This document shows, piece after piece, positions 1-5,896 of a DNA stretch of 14,102 nucleotides. A program made the translations under genes and the position numbers. Position 1 is the stretch's first letter, and each line of letters opens with the position of its first letter. Under the pieces are notes generated by a model that saw nothing but the letters and a program-made list of their open reading frames with translations, made no database searches and was not told the DNA's origin. Origin of the DNA: Flavobacteriales bacterium (lineage in GTDB: Bacteria > Bacteroidota > Bacteroidia > NS11-12g > UBA955); assembly GCA_947464515.1 (NCBI GenBank), contig CANHXF010000017.1, forward strand, positions 1 through 14,102, given 5' to 3'.

Positions 1-440
1 TATTCATCGCTGCTAGTGTTAACCGTATAATTAGGCATTTTTAGCTTGAGATCGGGATTGGTAGTTACGGCTCCTGTATTGGGTTTGGGGTCGGCCGGGG
101 CTTTGGATATGTCCCCAGATTTGGCTCCTTGTGCAACCCAATCTTGTAAGGTTTTGATTTCGTCGACGCTCAAAATTCTTTCGTGGGCATAGCGTTTATA
201 ATTTGAATTTGCTGGCCATGGTGGCATTCTGCGTTTTTGGGTGGCATCTGCAATCCCAGTTGCATTTGTGGCGGCGTTGGAATATCCAACCAAGGAAAAG
301 GGCGCGATGCCTCCGTTGATATGACAATTGGTACAGCTGTTATATAGGATTGGGGCAACGTGTTCTGCCCAGGTGGTTTGTGCTATCGCAGCGGAGCGGA
401 TTCCTAGGGTTAGGATAAAAATAAAAATGATCTTTTTCAT
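1..440 (-). CDS. Secreted c-type cytochrome domain protein, 5' part only (possible cytochrome/copper monooxygenase-like protein)
   Basis: The first 146 codons of a gene read leftward and run off the window; no stop is seen. The start is the ATG at 440-438, followed by a signal peptide (MKKIIFIFIL then a short hydrophobic stretch ending AIA before Gln21), so the protein is exported. A heme c attachment motif CTNCH (Cys36, Cys39, His40) lies near the mature N-terminus. A conserved RMPPWPA segment (Met72, the probable distal heme ligand) follows, then a helix around SVDEIKTLQDWVAQGA typical of the end of a class I cytochrome c fold. After a Pro/Lys linker the visible part ends in NPDLKLKMPNYTV. 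From memory of the family, this arrangement occurs in proteins where a cytochrome domain precedes a copper type II, ascorbate-dependent monooxygenase-like domain, but that domain is outside the window. The heme domain is firm; the fuller family assignment is inference. Confidence 0.8.
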   Translation of the reverse strand, partial: MKKIIFIFILTLGIRSAAIAQTTWAEHVAPILYNSCTNCHINGGIAPFSLVGYSNAATNATGIADATQKRRMPPWPANSNYKRYAHERILSVDEIKTLQDWVAQGAKSGDISKAPADPKPNTGAVTTNPDLKLKMPNYTVNTSSDE

Positions 441-547
441 TGGTTGGGTTTGACGTTTTCTCTGGGTTTTTCTTTCGCGGAATTTCCTTTATCAGACGAA
501 TTTAATTCTAAATGGTTTAAGGTGGTGCGAAAATGACTTTGAGCGAT

Positions 548-555
548 TAATTTTG
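548..555 (+). promoter_or_regulatory. Bacteroidota -7 promoter element for the DUF3467 gene
   Basis: TAATTTTG matches the Bacteroidota TAnnTTTG element exactly. Its last base is only 10 nt before the ATG at 565, so transcription should start within a few bases of the start codon. No TTTG -33 box sits at the usual 17-23 base spacing, so the call rests on the -7 box alone. Confidence 0.55.
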
Positions 556-564
556 TAGATACCT

Positions 565-894
565 ATGGAAGAAAATCAAGAACAACAGCCCGGCTTGGAT
601 ATCGAATTAACAGAAGAAATTGCCGAAGGGATTTACAGCAATTTTGCAATCATTACTCATTCTCAAACGGAGTTTATTATTGATTTTGTTCGCATGATGC
701 CCGGAATTCCAAAGGGTAAGGTGAAGAGTCGTATCATATTGGCGCCTCAACATGCCAAGAGATTGATCATGGCTTTGGGCGATAATTTGGGTAAATACGA
801 AGACCATTTTGGTGAAATCCCATTGGAAGAGGGTAGTGGATTGCCGCCCCATAGTGTGCCTTTTGGCTTTGGTGGACCTACAGGTCAAGCCTAA
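565..894 (+). CDS. DUF3467 family protein
   Basis: This small, soluble, acidic 109-residue protein has no signal peptide or membrane segment. It matches the DUF3467 family as I know it: a YSNFAIITHSQTEFIIDF segment (residues 24-41), MPGIPKGKVKSRIILAP (45-61), HAKRLIMAL (63-71) and KYEDHFGEIP (77-86). The Gly/Pro-rich tail (90-109) looks disordered. The biochemical function is unknown. From memory, in many Bacteroidota this gene follows rpoC, but here it stands alone, divergent from a cytochrome gene and 82 bp upstream of a paaN-like gene on the same strand. The start at 565 is supported by the -7 promoter box 10 nt upstream. The family assignment is confident; no role can be read from the sequence. 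Confidence 0.88.
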   Translation: MEENQEQQPGLDIELTEEIAEGIYSNFAIITHSQTEFIIDFVRMMPGIPKGKVKSRIILAPQHAKRLIMALGDNLGKYEDHFGEIPLEEGSGLPPHSVPFGFGGPTGQA

Positions 895-976
895 TTAAAT
901 ATTGCAAAGCGTTTTGAAAAGCGAAAGTAAGACATAGTCTCTGTTCCAGAGTTTACATATTGATATAGAATAATTT

Positions 977-2629
977 ATGAATACTTCATTGAAAGAAAGA
1001 TTAGAAGCCGCGTATGCAGCTCAACAAAGTAGAACGTATTTCGCCGCTTGGCCTGAATCCCCTCGTGCGTATGCCGAAGATGGAATGGCGCAAGGATTGT
1101 CGGCTTTTCAGTCGTTGTTGACCCAGAATTTTGCCGAATTGTTACAAGACGGAAGCCAGGGTTGGGTAGGCGACGAGGTAAGTCCTTATATGATGACGGG
1201 TTTGGGTATTCAATATCCAAAATTTGCTCCGGAGGTGTTGATTGCCAATGCGAAATCGGCGCAAAAGGTTTGGTCAAAAACTCCAGCTGATATCCGTGCC
1301 GCGGTTTTGTTGGATGCTTTGGATCGTGTGGCATTGCGATTTTTTGAGATTGCTTATGCTACGATGCATACCACCGGTCAGAGCTTTATGATGAGTTTTC
1401 AGGCAAGCGGACCTCATGCGAACGATAGGGCTTTGGAGGTTTTGTCGATGGCTTATCACGAGTTGAATCGTTTTCCTAGCGATGTGACCTGGGTGAAGAA
1501 CATGGGTAAGTTTGACCTTACGTTGCAGAAGAATTACAAGGCGATTCCTAAGGGTGTTGCATTGGTGGTTGGCTGTTCTACTTTCCCTACTTGGAATACG
1601 GTTCCGGGTTTGTTTGGTAGCTTAATGACAGGCAACGCGAGTATTGTTAAGCCGCATCCAAAGAGTGTGTTGCCAATCGCGATTGTTGTCGCCGAAATGC
1701 AGAAAGCTCTGATAGCCGCGGGATTGCCAGCATCTGTGGTTCAACTGGGAGTGGATACTTTGGATCATCCGATCACGAAGGAGTTGGCGGAAGATACTGC
1801 GGTTAAATTGATTGATTATACCGGTGGGTCGGCTTTTGGCGATTACATCGAATCATTGCAAGGCAAAACGGTATTTACTGAAAAGGCGGGTGTGAACTCG
1901 GTGATTTTGGATAGTGTTGCAGATGCGAACGCGGTGTTTGGTAATTTGGCGTTTGCTGCGAGTTTGTATAGCGGTCAGATGTGTACTGCACCCCAGAACA
2001 TCTTTGTTTCGGCTGAGGGTGTTAAAACGGCTGAGGGGATATTGAGTTACGACGATGTTGTTGCGGGAATTGCAAATGCGGTAAAAGGTTTGGCAGAAAA
2101 TCCCAAAATGGGAGCGGGGACATTGGGAGCGATTCAGAACGATATTACTTCCACAAGGGTTAAATCGGTGGAAGCTGCGGCGGGATCATCTGTTGCATTG
2201 GCATCTATGAATATTGTAAACCCAGAATTTCCTGACGCCAGGACTGCATCACCTACAGTAATTGCTGTGGATGCTGCGGATGTGAAATCTTGGAAGCATG
2301 AGTGTTTTGGCCCGATTGTATTTGTGGTAAAGACTGAAAGTGCAGCACATAGTTTGGCGTTGACATCGGATTCTGCTTCGGAATTGGGTGCCATTACTTG
2401 TTCTTGCTATAGCACCGACAATGAATTTATGACAGAGGTTGAGGATGCGATGAATGAAGTATTCACACCCGTGAGTTTCAATTTCACCGGTGCGGCGTTT
2501 GTGAATCAGCACGCGGCGTTTAGTGATTTTCACGTAACGGGTGGTAATCCAAGTGGAAATGCTTCTTTTACCGATTCTCAGTACGTAAACCGCCGATTTG
2601 TTTGGGTGGGGAATCGTAAAATGGGATAA
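977..2629 (+). CDS. paaN: PaaN-type aldehyde dehydrogenase (phenylacetic acid degradation protein PaaN family)
   Basis: A 550-residue protein of the aldehyde dehydrogenase superfamily, close to full length for the PaaN family. Visible features are the STFPTWN segment corresponding to the catalytic-Asn loop, SIVKPHPKS with the cofactor-binding Lys225, the glycine motif TGGSAFGDYI (282-291), the general base Glu302 in FTEKAG, and the nucleophile Cys336 in YSGQMCTAPQN. Unlike PaaZ it has no C-terminal MaoC-like hydratase domain. The family is proposed to oxidise the aldehyde formed after ring opening in phenylacetyl-CoA breakdown, using NAD(P)+, but the substrate is not settled and no other paa gene is in the window. 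There is no signal peptide, so it should be cytosolic. It lies 82 bp after the DUF3467 gene and is followed by a strong terminator. A general role in oxidising CoA-linked or aromatic aldehydes remains possible. Confidence 0.85.
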   Translation: MNTSLKERLEAAYAAQQSRTYFAAWPESPRAYAEDGMAQGLSAFQSLLTQNFAELLQDGSQGWVGDEVSPYMMTGLGIQYPKFAPEVLIANAKSAQKVWSKTPADIRAAVLLDALDRVALRFFEIAYATMHTTGQSFMMSFQASGPHANDRALEVLSMAYHELNRFPSDVTWVKNMGKFDLTLQKNYKAIPKGVALVVGCSTFPTWNTVPGLFGSLMTGNASIVKPHPKSVLPIAIVVAEMQKALIAAGLPASVVQLGVDTLDHPITKELAEDTAVKLIDYTGGSAFGDYIESLQGKTVFTEKAGVNSVILDSVADANAVFGNLAFAASLYSGQMCTAPQNIFVSAEGVKTAEGILSYDDVVAGIANAVKGLAENPKMGAGTLGAIQNDITSTRVKSVEAAAGSSVALASMNIVNPEFPDARTASPTVIAVDAADVKSWKHECFGPIVFVVKTESAAHSLALTSDSASELGAITCSCYSTDNEFMTEVEDAMNEVFTPVSFNFTGAAFVNQHAAFSDFHVTGGNPSGNASFTDSQYVNRRFVWVGNRKMG

Positions 2630-2759
2630 GGATAATTTTTGCTCGTAATTTTAGTGGCGCCGAACCCGGTGATTTGATTCTGTTGCTGGCATCTTCTATT
2701 CTCATCGTATTAATACTTTGAAAATCTGCCCTTGATTGTTTTGCATTCAAGGGGAATGA

Positions 2760-2799
2760 AAAAAGGAAAGGGAGCGCATTTGCGCTCCCTTTCCTTTTT
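2760..2799. terminator. Strong bidirectional rho-independent terminator between paaN and yceI
   Basis: This is a perfect 18-bp inverted repeat (2760-2777 with 2782-2799) around a 4-base ATTT loop. The GC-rich core GGGAGCGC is flanked by A runs on the left and T runs on the right, so each strand gives a hairpin ending in a U tract. It lies between two convergent genes and should stop transcription from both. Of the rest of the 223-bp gap, 2729-2753 holds a smaller 7-bp hairpin (CCCTTGA / TCAAGGG); I see nothing else firm there. Confidence 0.9.
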
Positions 2800-2852
2800 G
2801 ACGATTGACACCGTTACCGAGAAGATCTTCACGGCTGGTTAGAAATCCTTAA

Positions 2853-3521
2853 TTACTTTTTGGCAGTCAAATTGATGGTCAATGTGATGTCTTTGCTCAC
2901 AACGCCATTTTTTAATTTCTTTTGAGCCGCTTCGGCCAAAGTCATATTCTCTTTGTCGTAGTTGATGCCCCAGTCCAAACGGTTGATAACCACTTTTCCC
3001 GTTGCAGTTACAGTTTCACCCACGGTCACTTTTGCTGGGAAAGAAATGTTCTTAGTAGAATCTTTGATAGTAAGGTTACCGCTGATGAAATGCGTGTTAT
3101 CACCTTCGGCTTTTACTTCACAAGCGGTGATTTCAAACTTCGCAGTTGCATATTTTGCAGTGTTGAAGAAGTCCTCTGCCGCGAAATGACCGTGCAATTT
3201 GGTCAAGTATTCCGCTGGTAATGAATCTGTGCATTTGATAGAGGCCATGTCGATGACAAATGAACCCGCAGTGATGTTTCCACCTGCAATGCTCAAGCTA
3301 CCTTCTTTGATGTTGATGGTGCCATTGTGGTCACCTGTTCCAACAGCATGAGTTCCGAACCACACCACGTTACTTGCGGCGGCATCCACTGTGTAAGTGC
3401 TTGCACTAGAATCTGCCGATGCTACTGAATCAGCACCAGAAGCTTCTGATGCATTGCTGCCGCATGAACCCAATGTCAATGCGATTGCAGCCATTCCTAA
3501 AAGAATTGTATTTTTATTCAT
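2853..3521 (-). CDS. YceI family lipoprotein
   Basis: This 222-residue protein carries a lipoprotein signal peptide: a short basic N-terminus, a hydrophobic core and a lipobox LGSC with Cys20 as the lipidated residue. A low-complexity Ser/Ala/Asp linker follows (about 21-41), then one YceI-like domain (about 42-222) beginning STYTVDAAASNVVWFGTHAVG. Alternating beta-strand patterns such as GTINIKEGSLSIAGGNITAGSFVIDMASI and the closing KDITLTINLTAKK fit the lipocalin-like barrel of YceI proteins. Some members bind long isoprenoid or amphipathic lipids in the barrel; the ligand here cannot be read. It should be anchored in an envelope membrane. The gene has its own perfect -7 box upstream, so it need not depend on the pduO-type gene 72 bp further upstream, and it ends facing the strong terminator. 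Confidence 0.9.
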   Translation of the reverse strand: MNKNTILLGMAAIALTLGSCGSNASEASGADSVASADSSASTYTVDAAASNVVWFGTHAVGTGDHNGTINIKEGSLSIAGGNITAGSFVIDMASIKCTDSLPAEYLTKLHGHFAAEDFFNTAKYATAKFEITACEVKAEGDNTHFISGNLTIKDSTKNISFPAKVTVGETVTATGKVVINRLDWGINYDKENMTLAEAAQKKLKNGVVSKDITLTINLTAKK

Positions 3522-3527
3522 ATTTTT

Positions 3528-3543
3528 ATTTGTTTAAACAAAT
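3528..3543. repeat. 16-bp perfect palindrome over the yceI promoter
   Basis: ATTTGTTTAAACAAAT is perfectly self-complementary and covers five bases of the -7 box plus the predicted transcription start of yceI. That position suits a repressor operator, although AT-rich palindromes of this size can arise by chance in intergenic DNA. Confidence 0.45.
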
Positions 3544-3546
3544 GTA
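3539..3546 (-). promoter_or_regulatory. Bacteroidota -7 promoter element for yceI
   Basis: Read on the minus strand this is TACATTTG, an exact TAnnTTTG match. It ends 17 bases before the ATG (3521), predicting a leader of roughly 10-15 nt. No clear TTTG -33 box is present at normal spacing. It overlaps a 16-bp palindrome. Confidence 0.6.
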
Positions 3547-3593
3547 GTATAAGCTGATGGAATTTTAAAATGCTTTTTTGATTTAATTAGAAA

Positions 3594-4145
3594 TTACTTT
3601 TCTGATTTCCAAATAATTTCAATCCCACCGTTCTGATGATCTAGGAATCGGGCCAGCGTGAATAGGTAATCACTCAATCGGTTGAGATATTTCACAACAA
3701 ATGCCGGAACATCTTCGATATCACTCAATTGCACCACCAATCTTTCGGCTCTTCTACAAACGCATCGTGCCACATGTGCTTGTGCACCTTGAATTGAGCC
3801 ACCAGGTAAGATGAAATTCTTTAACTCAGGTAGCACCGCTGTTAGGCGATCGATTTCTGATTCCAAACGACCTATTTTATCTTCACCTAATTCGGGGAGG
3901 GTTAGATTCGCGCTGGCAGCAGAAGCCAAGAATGACCCAATTGTAAATAGGTCGTTTTGTACTTCAGCCAATAGTATTTCTTCCTTTTCACCTTTCACGT
4001 GACATCGAATCATACCAATATGACTGTTTAGTTCATCTACTGTGCCGTAACTCTCCACTCGGATGTGGTGTTTAGATACTCGTTCGCCACCGATTAATCC
4101 GGTTTTCCCATCATCGCCTGCTTTTGTATAAATCTTAAATCCCAT
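3594..4145 (-). CDS. PduO-type corrinoid adenosyltransferase (ATP:cob(I)alamin adenosyltransferase)
   Basis: This 183-residue protein matches the PduO/MMAB family in length and motifs. It transfers the adenosyl group of ATP to cob(I)alamin, making adenosylcobalamin, the cofactor of enzymes such as methylmalonyl-CoA mutase. Visible motifs are the N-terminal ATP-binding segment IYTKAGDDGKTGLIGGER (residues 5-22), SYGTVDELNSHIG (32-44), LPGGS (113-117), the helix with CRRAER (130-135) and YLNRLSDYLFTLAR (153-166). It has no signal peptide and should be cytosolic. No other cobalamin gene and no cobalamin riboswitch is nearby, which fits a salvage role. It lies 115 bp downstream of gpsA on the same strand. 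A -7-like box at 4163-4170 suggests its own promoter. The ATG at 4145 gives the expected N-terminus. Confidence 0.93.
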   Translation of the reverse strand: MGFKIYTKAGDDGKTGLIGGERVSKHHIRVESYGTVDELNSHIGMIRCHVKGEKEEILLAEVQNDLFTIGSFLASAASANLTLPELGEDKIGRLESEIDRLTAVLPELKNFILPGGSIQGAQAHVARCVCRRAERLVVQLSDIEDVPAFVVKYLNRLSDYLFTLARFLDHQNGGIEIIWKSEK

Positions 4146-4162
4146 GATTGTAGTTAAAGGTA

Positions 4163-4170
4163 CAAATTAA
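4163..4170 (-). promoter_or_regulatory. Possible -7 promoter element for the pduO-type gene
   Basis: On the minus strand this reads TTAATTTG, one base off TAnnTTTG, ending 18 bases before the ATG at 4145. No convincing -33 box is present. Confidence 0.3.
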
Positions 4171-4260
4171 CTCTCCTTTTGTTTTGAATTATGAATTTAA
4201 TTAAACCCGTAATACCTAAGCCACAGTTAGGATTCCTTATCAGTTAATATGCAAATTGAA

Positions 4261-5259
4261 TCAATGCAAGTTATGATCGCTCAGAACTTTGAATGTTTTC
4301 TTGGCATTCGCATTTTCATAAATCACGCGGTAAACGGCATCCGCAATTGGCAATTGTAAGTCGCGCTTGGCACTTTTGTTATAAATCAAATTGGAAGCAT
4401 AATAACCCTCCGCAACCATATTCATTTCCAACTGTGCGGCCTTTACACTGTATCCTTTGCCTAGCATATTGCCAAAGGTCCTATTTCGGCTGAACTGAGA
4501 ATAGCATGTCACCAATAGATCACCCAAATAGGCAGCTTCATCTACATCTCTGTCCGATGGGTCAATGGCTTGCAGAAATACCTTCATTTCCCGAATCGCA
4601 CAACTTGTATACAACGCCAAAAAGTTGTCGCCATATCCCAATCCATGTGCAATCCCAGCCCCGATGGCGTAAATATTCTTCATTACCGCAGAATACTCGG
4701 CACCAATTAAATCGGCGCTGCACCAAACGCGAATGAATTCGCCTTCGAGATATCCTTTAACCAACTGCGCGACATCCAGCGTGTTTGCAGCCACGGTTAA
4801 ATAAGAGAGTTTTTCGGCGGCTACTTCTTCGGCATGACATGGACCGGTAATGATAGCCACTTGGTCTGTAGGTATCCCGTGATTTTTTTCAAGGTATTTA
4901 GCCATTACCAAGTTGGTATTGGGTTCAATGCCTTTGATTGCCGAAACGTAAATATTCTCCGTGGGTAAAACTACCCCATGTAAACTTTGATGAATAAAGG
5001 CGGATGGAACGGCTAAAATGATAATCCCACACTGATTCAATACAAACTGTAAATCATTACTAACGATAACCTTCTCTGAATGGATTTCAACACTGCTCAG
5101 ATAATCTGGGTTGTGCAAGTGCGTTTGAATGTAGTTTGCCTTCTCAGGGTTTCGAATCCACCAATGCACGGTATGACCCGCATCGGAAATCATTTTTATC
5201 AATGCAGTAGCCCAGCTACCGCTACCAATGATGCCGATGGATTTTTTTTCAGTGTGCAT
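4261..5259 (-). CDS. gpsA: Glycerol-3-phosphate dehydrogenase [NAD(P)+]
   Basis: This 332-residue cytosolic enzyme reduces dihydroxyacetone phosphate to sn-glycerol-3-phosphate for phospholipid synthesis, and its length is typical of GpsA. The N-terminal Rossmann fold has SIGIIGSGSWATAL (residues 7-20), in which the third glycine of GxGxxG is alanine. AVPS (83-86) and SAIKG with conserved Lys109 follow, then ITGPCHAEEVA (137-147), and the C-terminal helical domain has EYSAVMKNIYAIGAG (188-202) with catalytic Lys194. The SRNRTFGNMLGKG segment (257-269) and MVAEGYYAS complete the signature. From memory, GPCHAEEVA and GSGSWAT are common in Bacteroidota GpsA. The gene lies 94 bp downstream of bcp on the same strand but has a perfect -7 box of its own, so independent transcription is likely. 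Confidence 0.95.
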   Translation of the reverse strand: MHTEKKSIGIIGSGSWATALIKMISDAGHTVHWWIRNPEKANYIQTHLHNPDYLSSVEIHSEKVIVSNDLQFVLNQCGIIILAVPSAFIHQSLHGVVLPTENIYVSAIKGIEPNTNLVMAKYLEKNHGIPTDQVAIITGPCHAEEVAAEKLSYLTVAANTLDVAQLVKGYLEGEFIRVWCSADLIGAEYSAVMKNIYAIGAGIAHGLGYGDNFLALYTSCAIREMKVFLQAIDPSDRDVDEAAYLGDLLVTCYSQFSRNRTFGNMLGKGYSVKAAQLEMNMVAEGYYASNLIYNKSAKRDLQLPIADAVYRVIYENANAKKTFKVLSDHNLH

Positions 5260-5295
5260 GGTTTATTGTTGAAGTTGATTTTCAGCGAACAACTG

Positions 5296-5303
5296 CAAAA
5301 ATA
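5296..5303 (-). promoter_or_regulatory. Bacteroidota -7 promoter element for gpsA
   Basis: On the minus strand this reads TATTTTTG, an exact TAnnTTTG match, ending 36 bases before the ATG at 5259 and predicting a leader of about 30 nt. The nearest TTTG upstream (5319-5316) is only 12 bases away, closer than normal -33 spacing. Confidence 0.55.
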
Positions 5304-5312
5304 CGATAGGAT

Positions 5313-5351
5313 CAACAAATCCGTTCTAAAACGAATTGAACGCTCTTGTTG
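5313..5351. repeat. Imperfect inverted repeat between bcp and gpsA
   Basis: CAACAA (5313-5318) pairs with TTGTTG (5346-5351), and CGTTC (5322-5326) pairs with GAACG (5338-5342), with a 3x3 mismatch between the two paired blocks and an 11-base centre. It starts 2 bases after the bcp stop codon and 9 bases upstream of the gpsA -7 box. No T run follows on the minus strand, so it is not a classical terminator. It may be a weak transcript-end structure or an operator. Confidence 0.4.
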
Positions 5352-5353
5352 AT

Positions 5354-5803
5354 TTACTTTATGATTTGAGTTGCGTGGTTTTTTGTATCCACCTTCTCAA
5401 TGATTTCAGCCAAGTTTCCTTGTTCATCAATCACAAATGTTGTTCTTGCGATTCCCATATACTTCCTGCCGTACATGCTCTTCTCTACCCAAACGCCATA
5501 AGCCAAAGCCACCGCATTGTCGGTGTCCGCCAACAAATCAAAAGGCAAGTTGTACTTGTCGATGAATTTCTGGTGCTTGGCTTCGGTATCGGGGCTCACA
5601 CCTAAAATAGAATATCCTTTCGCGATTAAGTCTTGGTAATTGTCGCGAAGACTGCAAGCCTCAGCAGTACATCCAGGTGTGTCGTCCTTTGGGTAAAAAT
5701 ACAATACCAATTTTTTGCCTGTAAAATGGCCTATCGACAATGTTTCGCCTTTCTGGTTATTTGCAGAAAAGTCAGGGGCGGGGGATCCGATTTGTAAATT
5801 CAT
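5354..5803 (-). CDS. bcp: Thioredoxin-dependent thiol peroxidase (Bcp/PrxQ peroxiredoxin)
   Basis: This 149-residue peroxiredoxin reduces hydrogen peroxide and organic hydroperoxides and is recycled by thioredoxin. The AhpC/TSA-type fold is full length. YFYPKDDTPGCTAEACSLRD (residues 35-54) holds the active-site Thr42, the peroxidatic Cys45 and a second cysteine, Cys50, five residues on, which is the resolving-Cys pattern of atypical 2-Cys Bcp proteins. GVSPDTEAKHQKFIDKYNLPF (68-88), the conserved Tyr102-Gly103-Val104-Trp105 and ARTTFVIDEQG (119-129) complete the fold. There is no signal peptide, so it is cytosolic. It lies 93 bp downstream of the S9 peptidase gene, with a -7-like box in that gap, and 94 bp upstream of gpsA. 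The thioredoxin reductase encoded at 12736-13680 would supply its reducing power through thioredoxin. Confidence 0.95.
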   Translation of the reverse strand: MNLQIGSPAPDFSANNQKGETLSIGHFTGKKLVLYFYPKDDTPGCTAEACSLRDNYQDLIAKGYSILGVSPDTEAKHQKFIDKYNLPFDLLADTDNAVALAYGVWVEKSMYGRKYMGIARTTFVIDEQGNLAEIIEKVDTKNHATQIIK

Positions 5804-5813
5804 GATGGTTTAA

Positions 5814-5821
5814 CAATTTTA
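5814..5821 (-). promoter_or_regulatory. Possible -7 promoter element for bcp
   Basis: On the minus strand this reads TAAAATTG, one base off TAnnTTTG, ending 11 bases before the ATG at 5803. A TTTG at 5850-5847 lies 25 bases upstream, slightly beyond normal -33 spacing. Confidence 0.3.
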
Positions 5822-5896
5822 ATTCAATAGCGTTTTTTTGAGGTTGCAAATTTCAGGCAAGTATTGTTACGAAAATCGCAAGTGTAAAATTAGGAG

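Noticed and set aside
170..358. 62-residue minus-strand reading frame inside the cytochrome gene
   Set aside because: It is an alternative frame of the 440-to-1 reading frame, which has the signal peptide and heme motif.
498..508. 11-bp palindrome GAATTTAATTC upstream of the DUF3467 gene
   Set aside because: Short, AT-rich and not aligned with a promoter element; likely chance.
895..976. Terminator between the DUF3467 gene and paaN
   Set aside because: Only a very weak TTTTGAAAA-type foldback is present, with no GC-rich stem or T run, so read-through into paaN cannot be excluded.
2617..2721. Short hydrophobic reading frame after paaN ending in a run like LILLLASSILIVLIL
   Set aside because: It resembles a membrane segment, but the frame has no ATG or GTG between its upstream stop (2617-2619) and its end, and the only TTG start would leave fewer than 20 residues.
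4146..4260. Possible cobalamin riboswitch upstream of the adenosyltransferase gene
   Set aside because: The gap to gpsA is only 115 bp and AT-rich, with no recognisable B12-box or multi-stem layout; a cobalamin riboswitch usually needs more space.
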